DNA of 40,572 bases from Methylobacterium crusticola (GTDB lineage Bacteria > Pseudomonadota > Alphaproteobacteria > Rhizobiales > Beijerinckiaceae): assembly GCF_003574465.1 (NCBI RefSeq), contig NZ_QOWC01000062.1, forward strand, positions 1 to 40,572, in the 5' to 3' direction. Within the stretch, counting starts at the first letter, position 1; every line of letters starts with the position of its first letter. Below are positions 11,408 through 20,350 of this stretch, piece after piece. The notes beneath the pieces are model-generated. The model did no database searches, was not told the DNA's origin, and saw only the letters and a list, made by a program, of their open reading frames with translations. The position numbers and the translations under genes were made by a program.

Positions 11408-12328
11408 ATGACCACCGAAGGCGCGAGCGCCCGCTACTTCGACCTCGACGGCTGGGAGAGCGCGGACGTCCTCCAGGCGCTCTGGGAAGGCCAGCTCGCC
11501 GCGGTCGCGGCGATCGGCCCGGCCCTGCCGGCCCTCGCGGCCGCGGCCGAGGCCGCGGAGGCCGGCCTGCGCCGGGAGGGACGCCTCGTCTACGTGGGGG
11601 CGGGCACGTCGGGCCGCATCGGCGTGCAGGACGGGGCGGAGCTGCCCCCGACCTTCGACTGGCCCGAGGAGCGCCTCGGCTTCGCCATCGCGGGCGGCAC
11701 CGGCGCGATCCTGCAGGCGGTGGAGAACGCCGAGGATTCCACGGCCGCGGGCGCGGCCTGGATCGCGGAAGCCGACGTCGGGCCGAACGACGTCGTGGTG
11801 GGCCTCTCGGCCAGCGGGACCACGCCCTTCACGCTCGCCGCCCTCAAGGCCGCCCGCGGGCGCGACGCCGTCACGGTCGGGATCGCCAACAATCCCGGCA
11901 CGCCGATCCTCCAGCACTGCACCCATCCGATCCTGGTGGCGACCGGCGAGGAGGTCGTCGCCGGCTCCACCCGCCTGAAGGCGGGCACGGCCCAGAAGGT
12001 CGTCCTCAACCTGCTCTCGACGCTGATCATGATCCGGCTCGGGCGGGTCTACCGCGGGCGGATGATCGCCATGCGGGCGACGAACCAGAAGCTGCGCGCG
12101 CGGGGCGTCGCGATGGTGGCCGAGCTCGCGGGCTGCGACGCCGAGGCCGCGGCCCGGGCGAGCGCGGAGGCCGAGGGCGACATCAAGCTCGCGGTGCTGA
12201 TCGCGGCGGGCGCCGCCCGCGACGAGGCCGAGCGCCTGCTCGCGCGCCACGACGGCAACCTGCGCCGCGCCATCGCGGCCTCGGAGCGGGAGGCCGCCGC
12301 GCTCCGCGACCCGGCCCGCGACGCGTGA
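11408..12328 (+). CDS. murQ: N-acetylmuramic acid 6-phosphate etherase
   Basis: A 306-residue cytoplasmic SIS-domain enzyme of normal MurQ length. It cleaves the lactyl ether of MurNAc-6-phosphate to GlcNAc-6-phosphate and D-lactate in peptidoglycan recycling. The sugar-phosphate site VYVGAGTSGRIGVQDGAELP is intact. E78 (in GAELPPTF) and E109 (in ENAEDS) match the two catalytic glutamates of the family. GLSASGTTPF and STRLKAGTAQK are also conserved. ATG at 11408 follows GGACGG. It overlaps the next gene by 4 nt (GTGA) and opens the murQ - SIS - nagA operon, so its product can be deacetylated and then deaminated by its neighbours. Confidence 0.95.
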   Translation: MTTEGASARYFDLDGWESADVLQALWEGQLAAVAAIGPALPALAAAAEAAEAGLRREGRLVYVGAGTSGRIGVQDGAELPPTFDWPEERLGFAIAGGTGAILQAVENAEDSTAAGAAWIAEADVGPNDVVVGLSASGTTPFTLAALKAARGRDAVTVGIANNPGTPILQHCTHPILVATGEEVVAGSTRLKAGTAQKVVLNLLSTLIMIRLGRVYRGRMIAMRATNQKLRARGVAMVAELAGCDAEAAARASAEAEGDIKLAVLIAAGAARDEAERLLARHDGNLRRAIAASEREAAALRDPARDA

Positions 12329-13371
12329 GCGGCCACCCGGTGCCCGGCCCCGGAGCGGGCCTCGCGAGCTTCATGGCGCGGGAGACCGCCGAGGTGCCGG
12401 CGGCCGCGGCCCGGCTCTGCGCCGGGGGCGGGGCGGCGGCGCGGATCGCCGCCCAGCTGGCGGGGCGCAGCTTCCCCCTCGTGGTGGTCTGCGGCCGGGG
12501 AAGCTCGGGGCACGCGGGCGTCCACCTGCGCTACCTGATCGAGACCCGGCTCGGGCTCCCGGTCTCGGCCTCGGCGCCCTCCGTGGTGACCGGCTACGCC
12601 CGCACCCCGCGCGTCGCCGGGGCGCTGTTCGTCGTCGTGTCGCAATCCGGCCGCTCGCCCGACCTCGTCGCGGCGACGCGGGCCGCGCGGGCGGGCGGGG
12701 CGCTCACGCTCGCGATCGTCAACGACGCCGCCTCGCCGGTGGCGGCGGCCGCCGACCTCGTGCTGCCCCTGGAGGCCGGGCCGGAGCGGGCGGTCGCGGC
12801 GACGAAGACGGTCGTCACCTCCCTGGTCGCGGGCGCCGCCCTGGTGGCGGCCTGGGCCGGCGACCGCGCCCTCGCGGACGGCCTCGCGCTCCTGCCCGAC
12901 CGGCTCGCCCGCGCCCTCGCGCTCGACTGGTCGGCCTGGTGCGCCGACCTGGCGCAGGCCCCCGCCGCCTTCGTGACCGGGCGCGGCCACGGCCTCGGCA
13001 CGGTGCGGGAGATCGCCCTGAAGGTGGCGGAGACGCTGCGCCTGCCGGCCCTCGGCTACAGCGCCGCGGAGCTGAGGCACGGGCCGCGGGCCTCGGTCTC
13101 GGCCGCGACTCCGGTCCTGGCCCTGCGCCAGGCCGATCCGCTCGCCGAGGGCGTCGACGCGCTCGTGCGCGACCTGCGGCGGGACGGCATCCGGGTGCAT
13201 GCCTGCGGCGGACCCGCCGGCACCCTGCCCTGGCTCGCCGACGGCCACCCGGCCTGCGACCCGATCGCGATGCTCCTGCCCGCCTACCGCGCCATCGAGG
13301 CCGAGGCGCGCCGCCGGGGCCTCGACCCGGACGCGCCGGCCGGCCTGACCAAGGTCACGGAGACCCTATGA
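12325..13371 (+). CDS. GlmS-like SIS protein, probable glucosamine-6-phosphate deaminase (NagB-II type)
   Basis: A 348-residue protein with two SIS domains, related to the isomerase half of glucosamine-fructose-6-phosphate aminotransferase but without the glutaminase domain. Conserved elements are VVCGRGSSGHAGVHLRYLIE, VVSQSGRSPD, AATKTVVTSLVAG, GRGHGLGTVREIALKVAET, AELRHGPRA and the C-terminal GLTKVTETL. Stand-alone proteins of this type next to nagA usually act as GlcN-6-phosphate deaminases (NagB-II), giving fructose-6-phosphate and ammonia; that role is inferred. The start is GTG at 12325, overlapping the murQ stop, and its own stop overlaps the nagA start. Confidence 0.85.
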   Translation: MSGHPVPGPGAGLASFMARETAEVPAAAARLCAGGGAAARIAAQLAGRSFPLVVVCGRGSSGHAGVHLRYLIETRLGLPVSASAPSVVTGYARTPRVAGALFVVVSQSGRSPDLVAATRAARAGGALTLAIVNDAASPVAAAADLVLPLEAGPERAVAATKTVVTSLVAGAALVAAWAGDRALADGLALLPDRLARALALDWSAWCADLAQAPAAFVTGRGHGLGTVREIALKVAETLRLPALGYSAAELRHGPRASVSAATPVLALRQADPLAEGVDALVRDLRRDGIRVHACGGPAGTLPWLADGHPACDPIAMLLPAYRAIEAEARRRGLDPDAPAGLTKVTETL

Positions 13372-14549
13372 GCGCCCCGGCGCCGGACGGGCCCCCCGAC
13401 CTCGTCGTCGCGGCCGAGCGCCTGTTCGACGGCGAGGTCCTGCACCATGGCCGCGCCGTGGTGGTGCGCGGCGGGCGCATCACGGACGTGACGGCGGATC
13501 CGCCGCCCGCGTCCCGCCTCGTGCGCCTGCCGCCGGGCGCCATCCTGGCGCCGGGCTTCGTCGACGTGCAGGTCAACGGCGGCGGGGGCGTCCTGCTCAA
13601 CGACGACCCGAGCCCGGCCGGCATCGCCCGGATCGCCGCGGCGCACCGGGGTGGGGGCACGACGGCGCTGCTGCCGACCCTCATCAGCGACACCCGCCCG
13701 GCGATCCGCGCCGCCATCGCGGCCGTCGCCGGGGCGATCGCGGCCGGGGTGCCGGGGATCCTCGGCATCCACCTCGAGGGGCCGTTCCTCAGCCCCGAGC
13801 GCCCCGGAATCCACGATCCGGCGCGCCTCGCCGGGCTGATGCCCGGGGACGTCGAACTCCTCACCGGCCTCGGCGGCCGGGGCGTCACCCTGGTCACGCT
13901 CGCGCCGGAGGTCGTTCCTCCGGGCACCGTGGCGGCCCTCGTCGCCCGCGGCGCCCGGGTGAGCGCCGGGCACACGGCGGACGACGGCGCGGCGATCCGG
14001 GCCGCCCTCGACGAGGGGCTGACCGGGTTCACGCACCTCTTCAACGCGATGTCGCAGCTCGGCCCCCGGGCGGCGGGCGCGGTCGGCGTCGCGCTCGCCG
14101 ACGACCGCGCCTTCGCGGGCATCATCGCGGACGGCCACCACGTCGGCGAGGCCGCGCTCCGGATCGCGGCGCGCCTCAAGGGCCCGGCGCGCCTGATGCT
14201 GGTCACCGACGCGATGTCGCCGGTGGGCGACCCGGAGGCGGGCGCGACCTTCCGGCTGTTCGGGCGCACGATCCACCGGGACGGGGACCGCCTTGCGGCC
14301 GCCGACGGGACGCTCGCGGGCGCGGCGCTGACGATGGCGGGCGCGGTGCGCCACATGACGGCGCGGGGCGGCGCCTCGCTCGAGGCGGCGCTCGCCATGG
14401 CGTCGCTGACGCCGGCGCGCTTCCTCGGCCTCGACGGGCGGATCGGCCGGATCGCGCCCGGGTACGCCGCCGACCTCGTCGCCCTCGACGGGGCGCTCGC
14501 CGTCCTGGGCACCTGGATCGGCGGCGACGTCGCGCCGGCGGGAGCGTAG
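13368..14549 (+). CDS. nagA: N-acetylglucosamine-6-phosphate deacetylase
   Basis: A 393-residue amidohydrolase-fold enzyme that converts GlcNAc-6-phosphate to GlcN-6-phosphate and acetate. The first metal motif is the NagA form DVQVNGGGG rather than HxH. E137 (HLEGPF), H202 (SAGHT) and H223 (FTHLFNAMSQL) are the expected metal ligands, and D281 (LVTDAMSP) is the catalytic base. The ATG at 13368 overlaps the previous stop (ATGA). With murQ and the SIS protein it forms a route from MurNAc-6-P to fructose-6-P. No kinase (anmK, murK or nagK type) or sugar transporter gene is nearby, so the phosphorylated substrates must be produced from elsewhere in the genome. Confidence 0.95.
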   Translation: MSAPAPDGPPDLVVAAERLFDGEVLHHGRAVVVRGGRITDVTADPPPASRLVRLPPGAILAPGFVDVQVNGGGGVLLNDDPSPAGIARIAAAHRGGGTTALLPTLISDTRPAIRAAIAAVAGAIAAGVPGILGIHLEGPFLSPERPGIHDPARLAGLMPGDVELLTGLGGRGVTLVTLAPEVVPPGTVAALVARGARVSAGHTADDGAAIRAALDEGLTGFTHLFNAMSQLGPRAAGAVGVALADDRAFAGIIADGHHVGEAALRIAARLKGPARLMLVTDAMSPVGDPEAGATFRLFGRTIHRDGDRLAAADGTLAGAALTMAGAVRHMTARGGASLEAALAMASLTPARFLGLDGRIGRIAPGYAADLVALDGALAVLGTWIGGDVAPAGA

Positions 14550-14590
14550 AACCGGCATCCGCCGGGCCCGACCGCGTCCAGGAGGCAGCC

Positions 14591-15337
14591 GTGAGCACCG
14601 TGACCTACCCGCCCCTCGACGTGCTCAAGCCGGTCGGGCCCGACCTCTGGATCGTCGACAGCGGCCCGGTGCGGGCCCTCGGCCTGCCCCTCCCCGTGCG
14701 CATGACGGTGATCCGGCTCGGCGGCGGCGACGTTTGGTTGCACTCGCCGACGCGCTACGACCCGGGCCTGCACGCCGCGATCGAGGCCATCGGCCCGATC
14801 CGCCACCTCGTCGCGCCGAACGTCGCGCACTGTACCTTCCTGGAGGGCTGGCAGCGGCACTGCCCGGGCGCCGTGACCTGGGCGGCGCCGGGCCTGCGCG
14901 AGCGCCGCCCGCTGCGCCGCCGCGCGGGACGGGACGCCCCGCGGCTCGACCGGGACCTCGCCGACGCGGCCCCGCCCGACTGGTCGGGGGACCTCCGGCA
15001 GGTCGTGGTGCGCGGCGGCCTGGGTTTCCGGGAGGTCGCCTTCTACCACCCGCGCTCGCGCAGCCTCGTGCTGACGGACCTGATCGTGAACCTCGAGCCC
15101 GGGCGGCTGCCGGCCCCGATGCGGCCCCTCGCCCGGCTCGCCGGCGTGTCGGCGCCCGACGGCCGGGCCCCGGCCTACCTGCGCGTCGTCGTGCGCCTGA
15201 GGCGGCGCGAGGCCGTGTTGGCGGCCCGGGCCCTCGTCGCCCTCGAGCCGGAGCGCGTCCTGTTCAGCCACGGCGCCTGGTTCGCGCGCGACGGCGCCGC
15301 GCGCCTGCGGCGCTCCCTGCGCTGGCTCCTCGACTGA
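14591..15337 (+). CDS. DUF4336 family protein (metallo-beta-lactamase-like)
   Basis: A 248-residue cytoplasmic protein starting at GTG 14591, with a perfect AGGAGG at 14580-14585. It matches the DUF4336 family: DLWIVDSGPVRALGLPLPVRMTVIRL, WLHSPTRYD, HLVAPNVAHCTFLEGW and a late LFSHGAWF. The fold is probably metallo-beta-lactamase-like, but most of the usual HxHxDH motif is absent, so metal-dependent hydrolysis is uncertain. It follows nagA by 41 nt and may be the last gene of that operon, though no amino-sugar role is known for the family. It converges with the next gene. Confidence 0.8.
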   Translation: MSTVTYPPLDVLKPVGPDLWIVDSGPVRALGLPLPVRMTVIRLGGGDVWLHSPTRYDPGLHAAIEAIGPIRHLVAPNVAHCTFLEGWQRHCPGAVTWAAPGLRERRPLRRRAGRDAPRLDRDLADAAPPDWSGDLRQVVVRGGLGFREVAFYHPRSRSLVLTDLIVNLEPGRLPAPMRPLARLAGVSAPDGRAPAYLRVVVRLRRREAVLAARALVALEPERVLFSHGAWFARDGAARLRRSLRWLLD

Positions 15338-15361
15338 GCGCGCCGGCCTCGCGGCGGCCGG

Positions 15362-16192
15362 TCAGGTGATGCGCCGGATGCTCTCGGCGATCTCGGCCTC
15401 GTCGAGGCAGCCGAGCCAGTCGTCGCGCATCAGCCGCGGCTTGCCGAACCGGATCGCCTTGTTGCAGGCGTCCGAGAACACGCCGGGCACCTCCCCGAAG
15501 GTCACGGCCGCCAGGATGTTGAGGTGGCCGAGGAGGAAGTCGCGGGCGCACTCGGCCGGCACGCCGCGGCGCACGGTCTCGTCCATCGCCTCCCGCATCA
15601 CGTCGAGGAGCGTGGCGCAGACCGTCTCGGACAGGCCGGGCTCGAGGAGCGCCATCTGCTCGACGGTGACGCGGTGGGAGCGCAGGATCGGGGCCCAGAT
15701 CGCCTTGGCGACGCGCTCGCCGAGGTCGAAGGCCTCCTCGGGCCCCTGCATCAGCGCGCTGGTGATCGACTGGCGGGCGGCGATGCCGCCGAAATGGTCG
15801 CGCCGCCCCTCGGGCGTGGCCTCGTCGTTGAAGATCGGCGGGTGGCAGGGATGGGTGACGAAGTAGGTCAGGTCGGGCCGCTCCGGGAGGTGGCCGGCGA
15901 AGGGCGCGGCGGCGTCGAGGATCACCACCATGGTCCCGGCCCTGAGCTTCGGCGCGAGGCCCGCCGAGACCGCGCGGATCAGCGTGTCGGGCACCGCGAG
16001 GATCACCACGTCGGCTCCCTCGAGCGCCGCGTCGGCGTCGACGCAGTCGAGGCCGAGCTCGTCCTTGAGCCGCCGGCGTCCGGCCTCCCCGACCTCGACG
16101 TGGGCGACCCGGAACTCCGAGCCCGCGAGGTTGCGCGACAGGCGCACGCCCATCTTCCCCCCGGCGCCGAACAGCGCGACCGTCTCGTTCAT
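15362..16192 (-). CDS. 6-phosphogluconate dehydrogenase-like NAD(P)-binding oxidoreductase
   Basis: A 276-residue protein with an N-terminal Rossmann fold (VALFGAGGKMGVRLSRNL; glycine-rich loop 9-15) and an all-helical C-terminal domain of the phosphogluconate-dehydrogenase C-terminal type. FVTHPCHPPIFND and GHLNILAAVTFGEVPGVFSD are distinctive. Relatives include beta-hydroxyacid dehydrogenases and the oxidoisomerases of apionate-type sugar acid pathways. ATG at 16192 follows GGGAGGAG; the longer open frame upstream covers the P450 spacer and is rejected. It lies 110 nt downstream of the P450 gene on the same strand, so the two are possibly one transcription unit in a catabolic context. The substrate is unknown. 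Confidence 0.82.
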   Translation of the reverse strand: MNETVALFGAGGKMGVRLSRNLAGSEFRVAHVEVGEAGRRRLKDELGLDCVDADAALEGADVVILAVPDTLIRAVSAGLAPKLRAGTMVVILDAAAPFAGHLPERPDLTYFVTHPCHPPIFNDEATPEGRRDHFGGIAARQSITSALMQGPEEAFDLGERVAKAIWAPILRSHRVTVEQMALLEPGLSETVCATLLDVMREAMDETVRRGVPAECARDFLLGHLNILAAVTFGEVPGVFSDACNKAIRFGKPRLMRDDWLGCLDEAEIAESIRRIT

Positions 16193-16302
16193 GGCTTGGC
16201 TCCTCCCAGATATGCGTCGCGCATGCGCGCTCTCGGGGCGCGCGGGTGCGAGCGTAGACGCGGGCCCGCGCCCGGGCGAGCGGCGACGCGGGGCGTGGCG
16301 CG

Positions 16303-17499
16303 TCAGGCCCAGGTCACGGGCAGCTCGGCGACGCGCCGGATGCCCCCGAAGGCCTCGACGCGCAGGGGCGCCGCCGTCCTCAGCCCGGGCACGCGGCGCG
16401 TGAGCGCGCGCAGCCCCTCCTCCAGCTCCATCCGGGCGAGCGCCTCCCCGAGGCACCGATGCGCCCCGCCGCCGAACACGAGGTGCCAGCGCGGGTGATC
16501 CGCGCGGCGGATGTCGAACCGGTCGGGATCGGCGTAGAGGTCGGGGTCGCGCAGCGCCGACAGCGTCGAGAACGAGACGAGCGCCTGCGCCGGGAGCACG
16601 TGGCCGTCGATGTCGATCTCCTCCACCGTGAAGCGCGGGAAGGAGCCGACGGACGGCTCGTAGCGCAGCGCCTCGGCGACCGCGCCCGCGACCAGGCCCT
16701 CGTCCGCGCAGACGGCCCGCCACTGCTCGGGGTGGGCGAGCAGGAGGGCGACCTGGATCGTCAGGGCGGCCCGGGTCGTGTCGCTGCCGGCCAGGACGAC
16801 CGAGACGACCTGCGCCACGGCCTCGGCGGCGCGCTCCCCGCCGTCGTCCCCCGCGGATTGCGCGAACGCCGTGAGGAAGTCGTCGCGCGGCGCGCGGCGG
16901 CGCTCCGCGAGCCGGTCCCGCACGTAGTCGGTCAGGCTGCGCGTCGCCTCCTCGATCCCGGGCGTGTCCGCGGGCGTCCACGAGGAGCTGAGCGCGCGCG
17001 CCATCCGGTAGACCCAGCCCGTGAAGCGCGGGATGTCGTCGTCCGGCAGGCCCAGGACCGCGCCGATGGTCCGCGCCGGCAGGGCGGCCGCGTAGTCCGC
17101 GAGCAGGTTCATCCCGCCCGCCCCGTGGTGGCGCTCGAGGATCGCCTCCGCGATGGCGCGGATCCGCGGGCGCAGCGCCCGGACCATCTGGAACGCGAAG
17201 GCGGGCGCCATCGGGGCGCGCCGCCGCGCGTGGGCCTCGCCGTTGGACAGGAGCATGCTGCGCTCCAGGAAGTCGAACAGGGGCCCGGCGGTCACGCCGC
17301 GCAGCCGCGCGAACTCCGTCTCGACCTGGCGCGTGCGCGGATCGGTGACGAGCCGCTGCACGTCGCGCGCGCGCAGCAGGATCAGGACCCCGTCATCCGC
17401 CGAGATGAAGGGGGCGAGCGGCCGGTAGCGGCGGCAGGCACCATGCGGGTCCGCCTCGAGCTCGGCCCGCGGCACGACGATCGGTGCGCCTGCATCCAT
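16303..17499 (-). CDS. Cytochrome P450
   Basis: A 398-residue soluble bacterial class I P450. The I-helix oxygen-activation motif is AGSDTT (237-242), the K-helix ExxR is E276-A-L-R279, and the haem-thiolate loop is FGGGAHRCLG with C349 as ligand. Length is normal for bacterial P450s. ATG at 17499 follows GGAGG; the open frame continues upstream but has no homology. Such enzymes hydroxylate small organic molecules and need a ferredoxin and reductase, neither of which is encoded nearby. It is divergent from a peptide-type ABC importer and upstream of a dehydrogenase, suggesting uptake and oxidative breakdown of one compound; this is inference. Confidence 0.93.
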   Translation of the reverse strand: MDAGAPIVVPRAELEADPHGACRRYRPLAPFISADDGVLILLRARDVQRLVTDPRTRQVETEFARLRGVTAGPLFDFLERSMLLSNGEAHARRRAPMAPAFAFQMVRALRPRIRAIAEAILERHHGAGGMNLLADYAAALPARTIGAVLGLPDDDIPRFTGWVYRMARALSSSWTPADTPGIEEATRSLTDYVRDRLAERRRAPRDDFLTAFAQSAGDDGGERAAEAVAQVVSVVLAGSDTTRAALTIQVALLLAHPEQWRAVCADEGLVAGAVAEALRYEPSVGSFPRFTVEEIDIDGHVLPAQALVSFSTLSALRDPDLYADPDRFDIRRADHPRWHLVFGGGAHRCLGEALARMELEEGLRALTRRVPGLRTAAPLRVEAFGGIRRVAELPVTWA

Positions 17500-17567
17500 G
17501 CCCGCCTCCCCGGAACCGTCCTCGCGGCCGCGCCGACGATGGTGGAGGCTGGTGCGGGATCGGGCAA

Positions 17568-17603
17568 CCCGCAAAAGCGGGCGGCGCGCCTGCCCGCGGG
17601 GCA
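17568..17603. promoter_or_regulatory. Two small inverted repeats between P450 and ABC importer genes
   Basis: CCCGC-AAAA-GCGGG at 17568-17581 and TGCCC-GCG-GGGCA at 17591-17603 lie centrally in the 198-nt divergent region. They could be operator or leader elements for either unit. In DNA this GC-rich, 5-bp arms can arise by chance. Confidence 0.25.
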
Positions 17604-17697
17604 GCCCGCCCGCGCGGCACGAGTCCTGCCTCTGGGATTCCCGCCTCCGGCAAAGCTCGCGCGCCGGCGGCGCGGTCCGGGAGGGGGAAGTCCACGC

Positions 17698-19290
17698 ATG
17701 ATCACGCGCCGCACAGCCCTCGCGGCCGGCCTCGCCGCGCCCTTCGTGGCCAACGGACGGGTCCGGGCCCAGGCGCCCTCGCGCAACGAGACGCTGCTGC
17801 TGATCCAGGAATACGGGCCGAATTCCCTCGACATGCAGGGCATCGGCGCCTCGCAGCCCGTCAACGGCGTGGCGCTGAACTGCTACGACCGCCTGCTGCG
17901 CTTCAAGCCCGTGCCGATCCCCGGGGGCGGCGGCCACCAGGTCGCCATGACGGAGCTCGAGGGCGAGCTGGCCGAGAGCTGGCAGGTCGCCTCGGACGGG
18001 ATGAGCTGCACCTTCACCCTGCGCGAGGCCCGGTTCCATTCCGGCCGGCTGGTCACCGCCCGGGACGTGAAGTGGTCCCTCGACCGGGCGGTGTCGATCG
18101 GGGGCTTCGCCACCACGCAGATGAACGCCGGCTCGCTCGAGAAGCCCGAGCAGTTCGTCGCGCTCGACGACCGGACCTTCCGGGTCGATTTCGCCCGCCG
18201 GGACAAGCTGACGATGCCGAACCTGGCCGTCACCATCCCGTTCGTGTTCGATTCCGAGCTCGCCCGGCGCAACGGCGGCGACGATCCCTGGGCCAAGGAG
18301 TGGCTGAAGAACAACGTCGCCGGCTCCGGGGCCTTCAAGGTCGAGAGCTGGAAGCCCGGCGTCGAGACCGTCTACGTCCGCAACGACGCCTGGGCGTCGG
18401 GCCGGCGGCCGTCGCTGCGCCGGGTCATCGCCCGCGACATCGCCTCGCCCTCGACCCGCCGGGCGCTGATCGAGCGGGGCGACGCCGACATCTCCTACGG
18501 CCTGCCGCCGAAGGACTTCAAGGATCTGATCGACGGCGGGAAGGTGAAGGTCGTCGGCGTGCCGATCCCGAACGGGGTGTGGTCGCTCTACCTCAACACC
18601 AAGGTCGGCCCCTTCGCGGACGTGCGCCTGCGCCAGGCCGTGGCCTGGGCCGTGCCCTACGAGAAGATCCTGCAGGCCTCCCTGTTCGGGCGCGGGGTCG
18701 CCATGTCGGGCGGGCCCGAGACCCCGCGGGTCGCCTGGCCGCAGCCCTTCCCCTACCGGCCCGATCCCGCCCGGGCCAAGGCGCTCGCGGCGGCGGCGGC
18801 ACCCGGGGGCTTCGCGACCACGCTGCTGTTCGACGCCGGCAACGCCACCGTGGCCGAGCCGATGGCCGTCCTCATCAAGGAGGCGCTCGCGCCCCTCGGC
18901 ATCGCGGTCGAGATCACCAAGGTGCCGGGCTCGAACTTCCGCGGCGAGATCGGCAAGAAGACCAACCCGATGGTGCTGAACCGCTTCGCGGGCTGGCTCG
19001 ACTACCCGGATTATTACCTGTTCTGGACGCTCCACGGCAACAACTCGATCTTCAACATCGCCTCCTACCAGAATCCGGAGCTCGACAGGCTGGTGGATGC
19101 CGCCCGCTTCACCTCCGATCCGGCCGCCTACGACAGGAGCGTGATCGACTTCGTGTCGCTGGTGGAGCGCGAGGTGCCGATGGTGCCCATCGCCCAGCCG
19201 ACCCACGACGTGGCGATGCAGAAGACGATCGGCGGCTACCAGTTCCAGCCCTGCCGCGAGCCCGATTTCCGCTACCTGACCAAGGGGTGA
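17698..19290 (+). CDS. ABC transporter substrate-binding protein, peptide/nickel family
   Basis: A 530-residue exported solute-binding protein of the SBP_bac_5 family. The N-terminus ITRRTALAAG with a hydrophobic stretch ending VRAQA is a twin-arginine-like signal peptide (about 1-26). The mature part shows ELAESWQVASDGMSCTFTLR, FHSGRLVTARDVKWSLDR, a central KNNVAGSGAFKVESWKPG and LRQAVAWAVPYEKI, all typical. ATG at 17698 is preceded by GGGAGGGGGAAG. It is the first of four genes forming a full importer (SBP, two permeases, fused ATPase). The ligand may be a peptide, opine, glycoside or other small molecule; the P450 and dehydrogenase next door favour a non-peptide carbon source. Confidence 0.92.
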   Translation: MITRRTALAAGLAAPFVANGRVRAQAPSRNETLLLIQEYGPNSLDMQGIGASQPVNGVALNCYDRLLRFKPVPIPGGGGHQVAMTELEGELAESWQVASDGMSCTFTLREARFHSGRLVTARDVKWSLDRAVSIGGFATTQMNAGSLEKPEQFVALDDRTFRVDFARRDKLTMPNLAVTIPFVFDSELARRNGGDDPWAKEWLKNNVAGSGAFKVESWKPGVETVYVRNDAWASGRRPSLRRVIARDIASPSTRRALIERGDADISYGLPPKDFKDLIDGGKVKVVGVPIPNGVWSLYLNTKVGPFADVRLRQAVAWAVPYEKILQASLFGRGVAMSGGPETPRVAWPQPFPYRPDPARAKALAAAAAPGGFATTLLFDAGNATVAEPMAVLIKEALAPLGIAVEITKVPGSNFRGEIGKKTNPMVLNRFAGWLDYPDYYLFWTLHGNNSIFNIASYQNPELDRLVDAARFTSDPAAYDRSVIDFVSLVEREVPMVPIAQPTHDVAMQKTIGGYQFQPCREPDFRYLTKG

Positions 19291-19336
19291 GCCCGATGGA
19301 CCCCCACCCCCCAGACGGCCGCCGGCGGGCCGCCCG

Positions 19337-20350
19337 ATGCTGAGGCTCGTCGCCGACCGCCTGATCACGACGGTCCCCGCCCTCGTCGGCGTGATCGTGG
19401 TCTGCTTCCTGCTCACCCGCGTCCTGCCCGGGGACACGGCTGCCTATTTCGCGGGCCCGACGGCCACCCCGCAGGCGATCGAGCAGATCCGCCGGGAGCT
19501 CGGCCTCGACCGGCCGCTGCCCGAGCAGTTCGCCCGCTACGTCGCGGACCTCGCGCGCGGCGACCTCGGCCAGTCCCTCACCACCGGGCAGCCCGTGGCC
19601 GCGGACCTGCGGGCGCGGCTGCCGGCCTCGGCGGAACTGACGCTGTTCGGCCTCGTCCTGTCGCTGATCGTGGCGATCCCGCTCGGCATCACGGCGGCGG
19701 TGCGGCAGGGCTCGATGGTCGACCACGCCTGCCGGATCGTAGCGACGACGGGCGTGTCGCTGCCCGTCTTCTTCACGGGCCTGCTCCTCGTCACGGTGTT
19801 CTACTTCCTCCTCGGCTGGGCCCCGGCGCCGCTCGGGCGCCTCGACACCTTCGCGTCGCCCCCGCCGGAGCTCACGGGCTTCTACCTCGTCGACAGCCTC
19901 GCGGCCGGGGACCTCGAGACCTTCCGGGCGGCCCTGGCGCAGATCGCCCTGCCGGGCATCACCCTGGCGATCTTCGCCCTGGCGCCGATCGCCCGCATCA
20001 CCCGCGCCGCGATGCTGGCGGTGCTCGCCTCCGACTTCATCCGCACGGCGCGGGCCGCGGGACTCTCGGGCCGCACCGTCGTGATCACGTACGCGTTCCG
20101 CAACGCGATGCTGCCGGTCGTCACCACGCTCGGCATGGTGTTCTCGTTCCTGCTCGGGGCGAACGTGCTGGTCGAGAAGGTGTTCGCCTGGCCGGGCGTC
20201 GGCTCCTACGCGGTCGAGGCGCTGATCGCCTCCGACTTCGCGCCGGTGCAGGGCTTCGTGCTCGCGATGGCGATCCTCTACATCGCCCTCAACCTCCTGA
20301 TCGACCTCACCTACGGGGTGATCGACCCGCGCACCGCGAGCGCCGCGTGA
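19337..20350 (+). CDS. ABC transporter permease, DppB/OppB family
   Basis: A 337-residue inner-membrane permease with about six helices and the family N-terminus (DRLITTVPALVGVIVVCFLL, then TRVLPGDTA). The EAA loop that contacts the ATPase is present (DFIRTARAAGLSGRTVVITY), followed by the characteristic RNAMLPVVTTLG. Start ATG 19337 lies 46 nt after the binding-protein stop. Its stop overlaps the GTG of the second permease by 4 nt. It forms the heterodimeric channel with that protein. Confidence 0.93.
   Translation: MLRLVADRLITTVPALVGVIVVCFLLTRVLPGDTAAYFAGPTATPQAIEQIRRELGLDRPLPEQFARYVADLARGDLGQSLTTGQPVAADLRARLPASAELTLFGLVLSLIVAIPLGITAAVRQGSMVDHACRIVATTGVSLPVFFTGLLLVTVFYFLLGWAPAPLGRLDTFASPPPELTGFYLVDSLAAGDLETFRAALAQIALPGITLAIFALAPIARITRAAMLAVLASDFIRTARAAGLSGRTVVITYAFRNAMLPVVTTLGMVFSFLLGANVLVEKVFAWPGVGSYAVEALIASDFAPVQGFVLAMAILYIALNLLIDLTYGVIDPRTASAA

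Noticed and set aside
16459..17697. N-terminal extension of the ABC binding-protein frame across the P450 gene
   Set aside because: The ATG at 17698 gives a proper signal peptide and ribosome-binding site; the upstream part is antisense to the P450.
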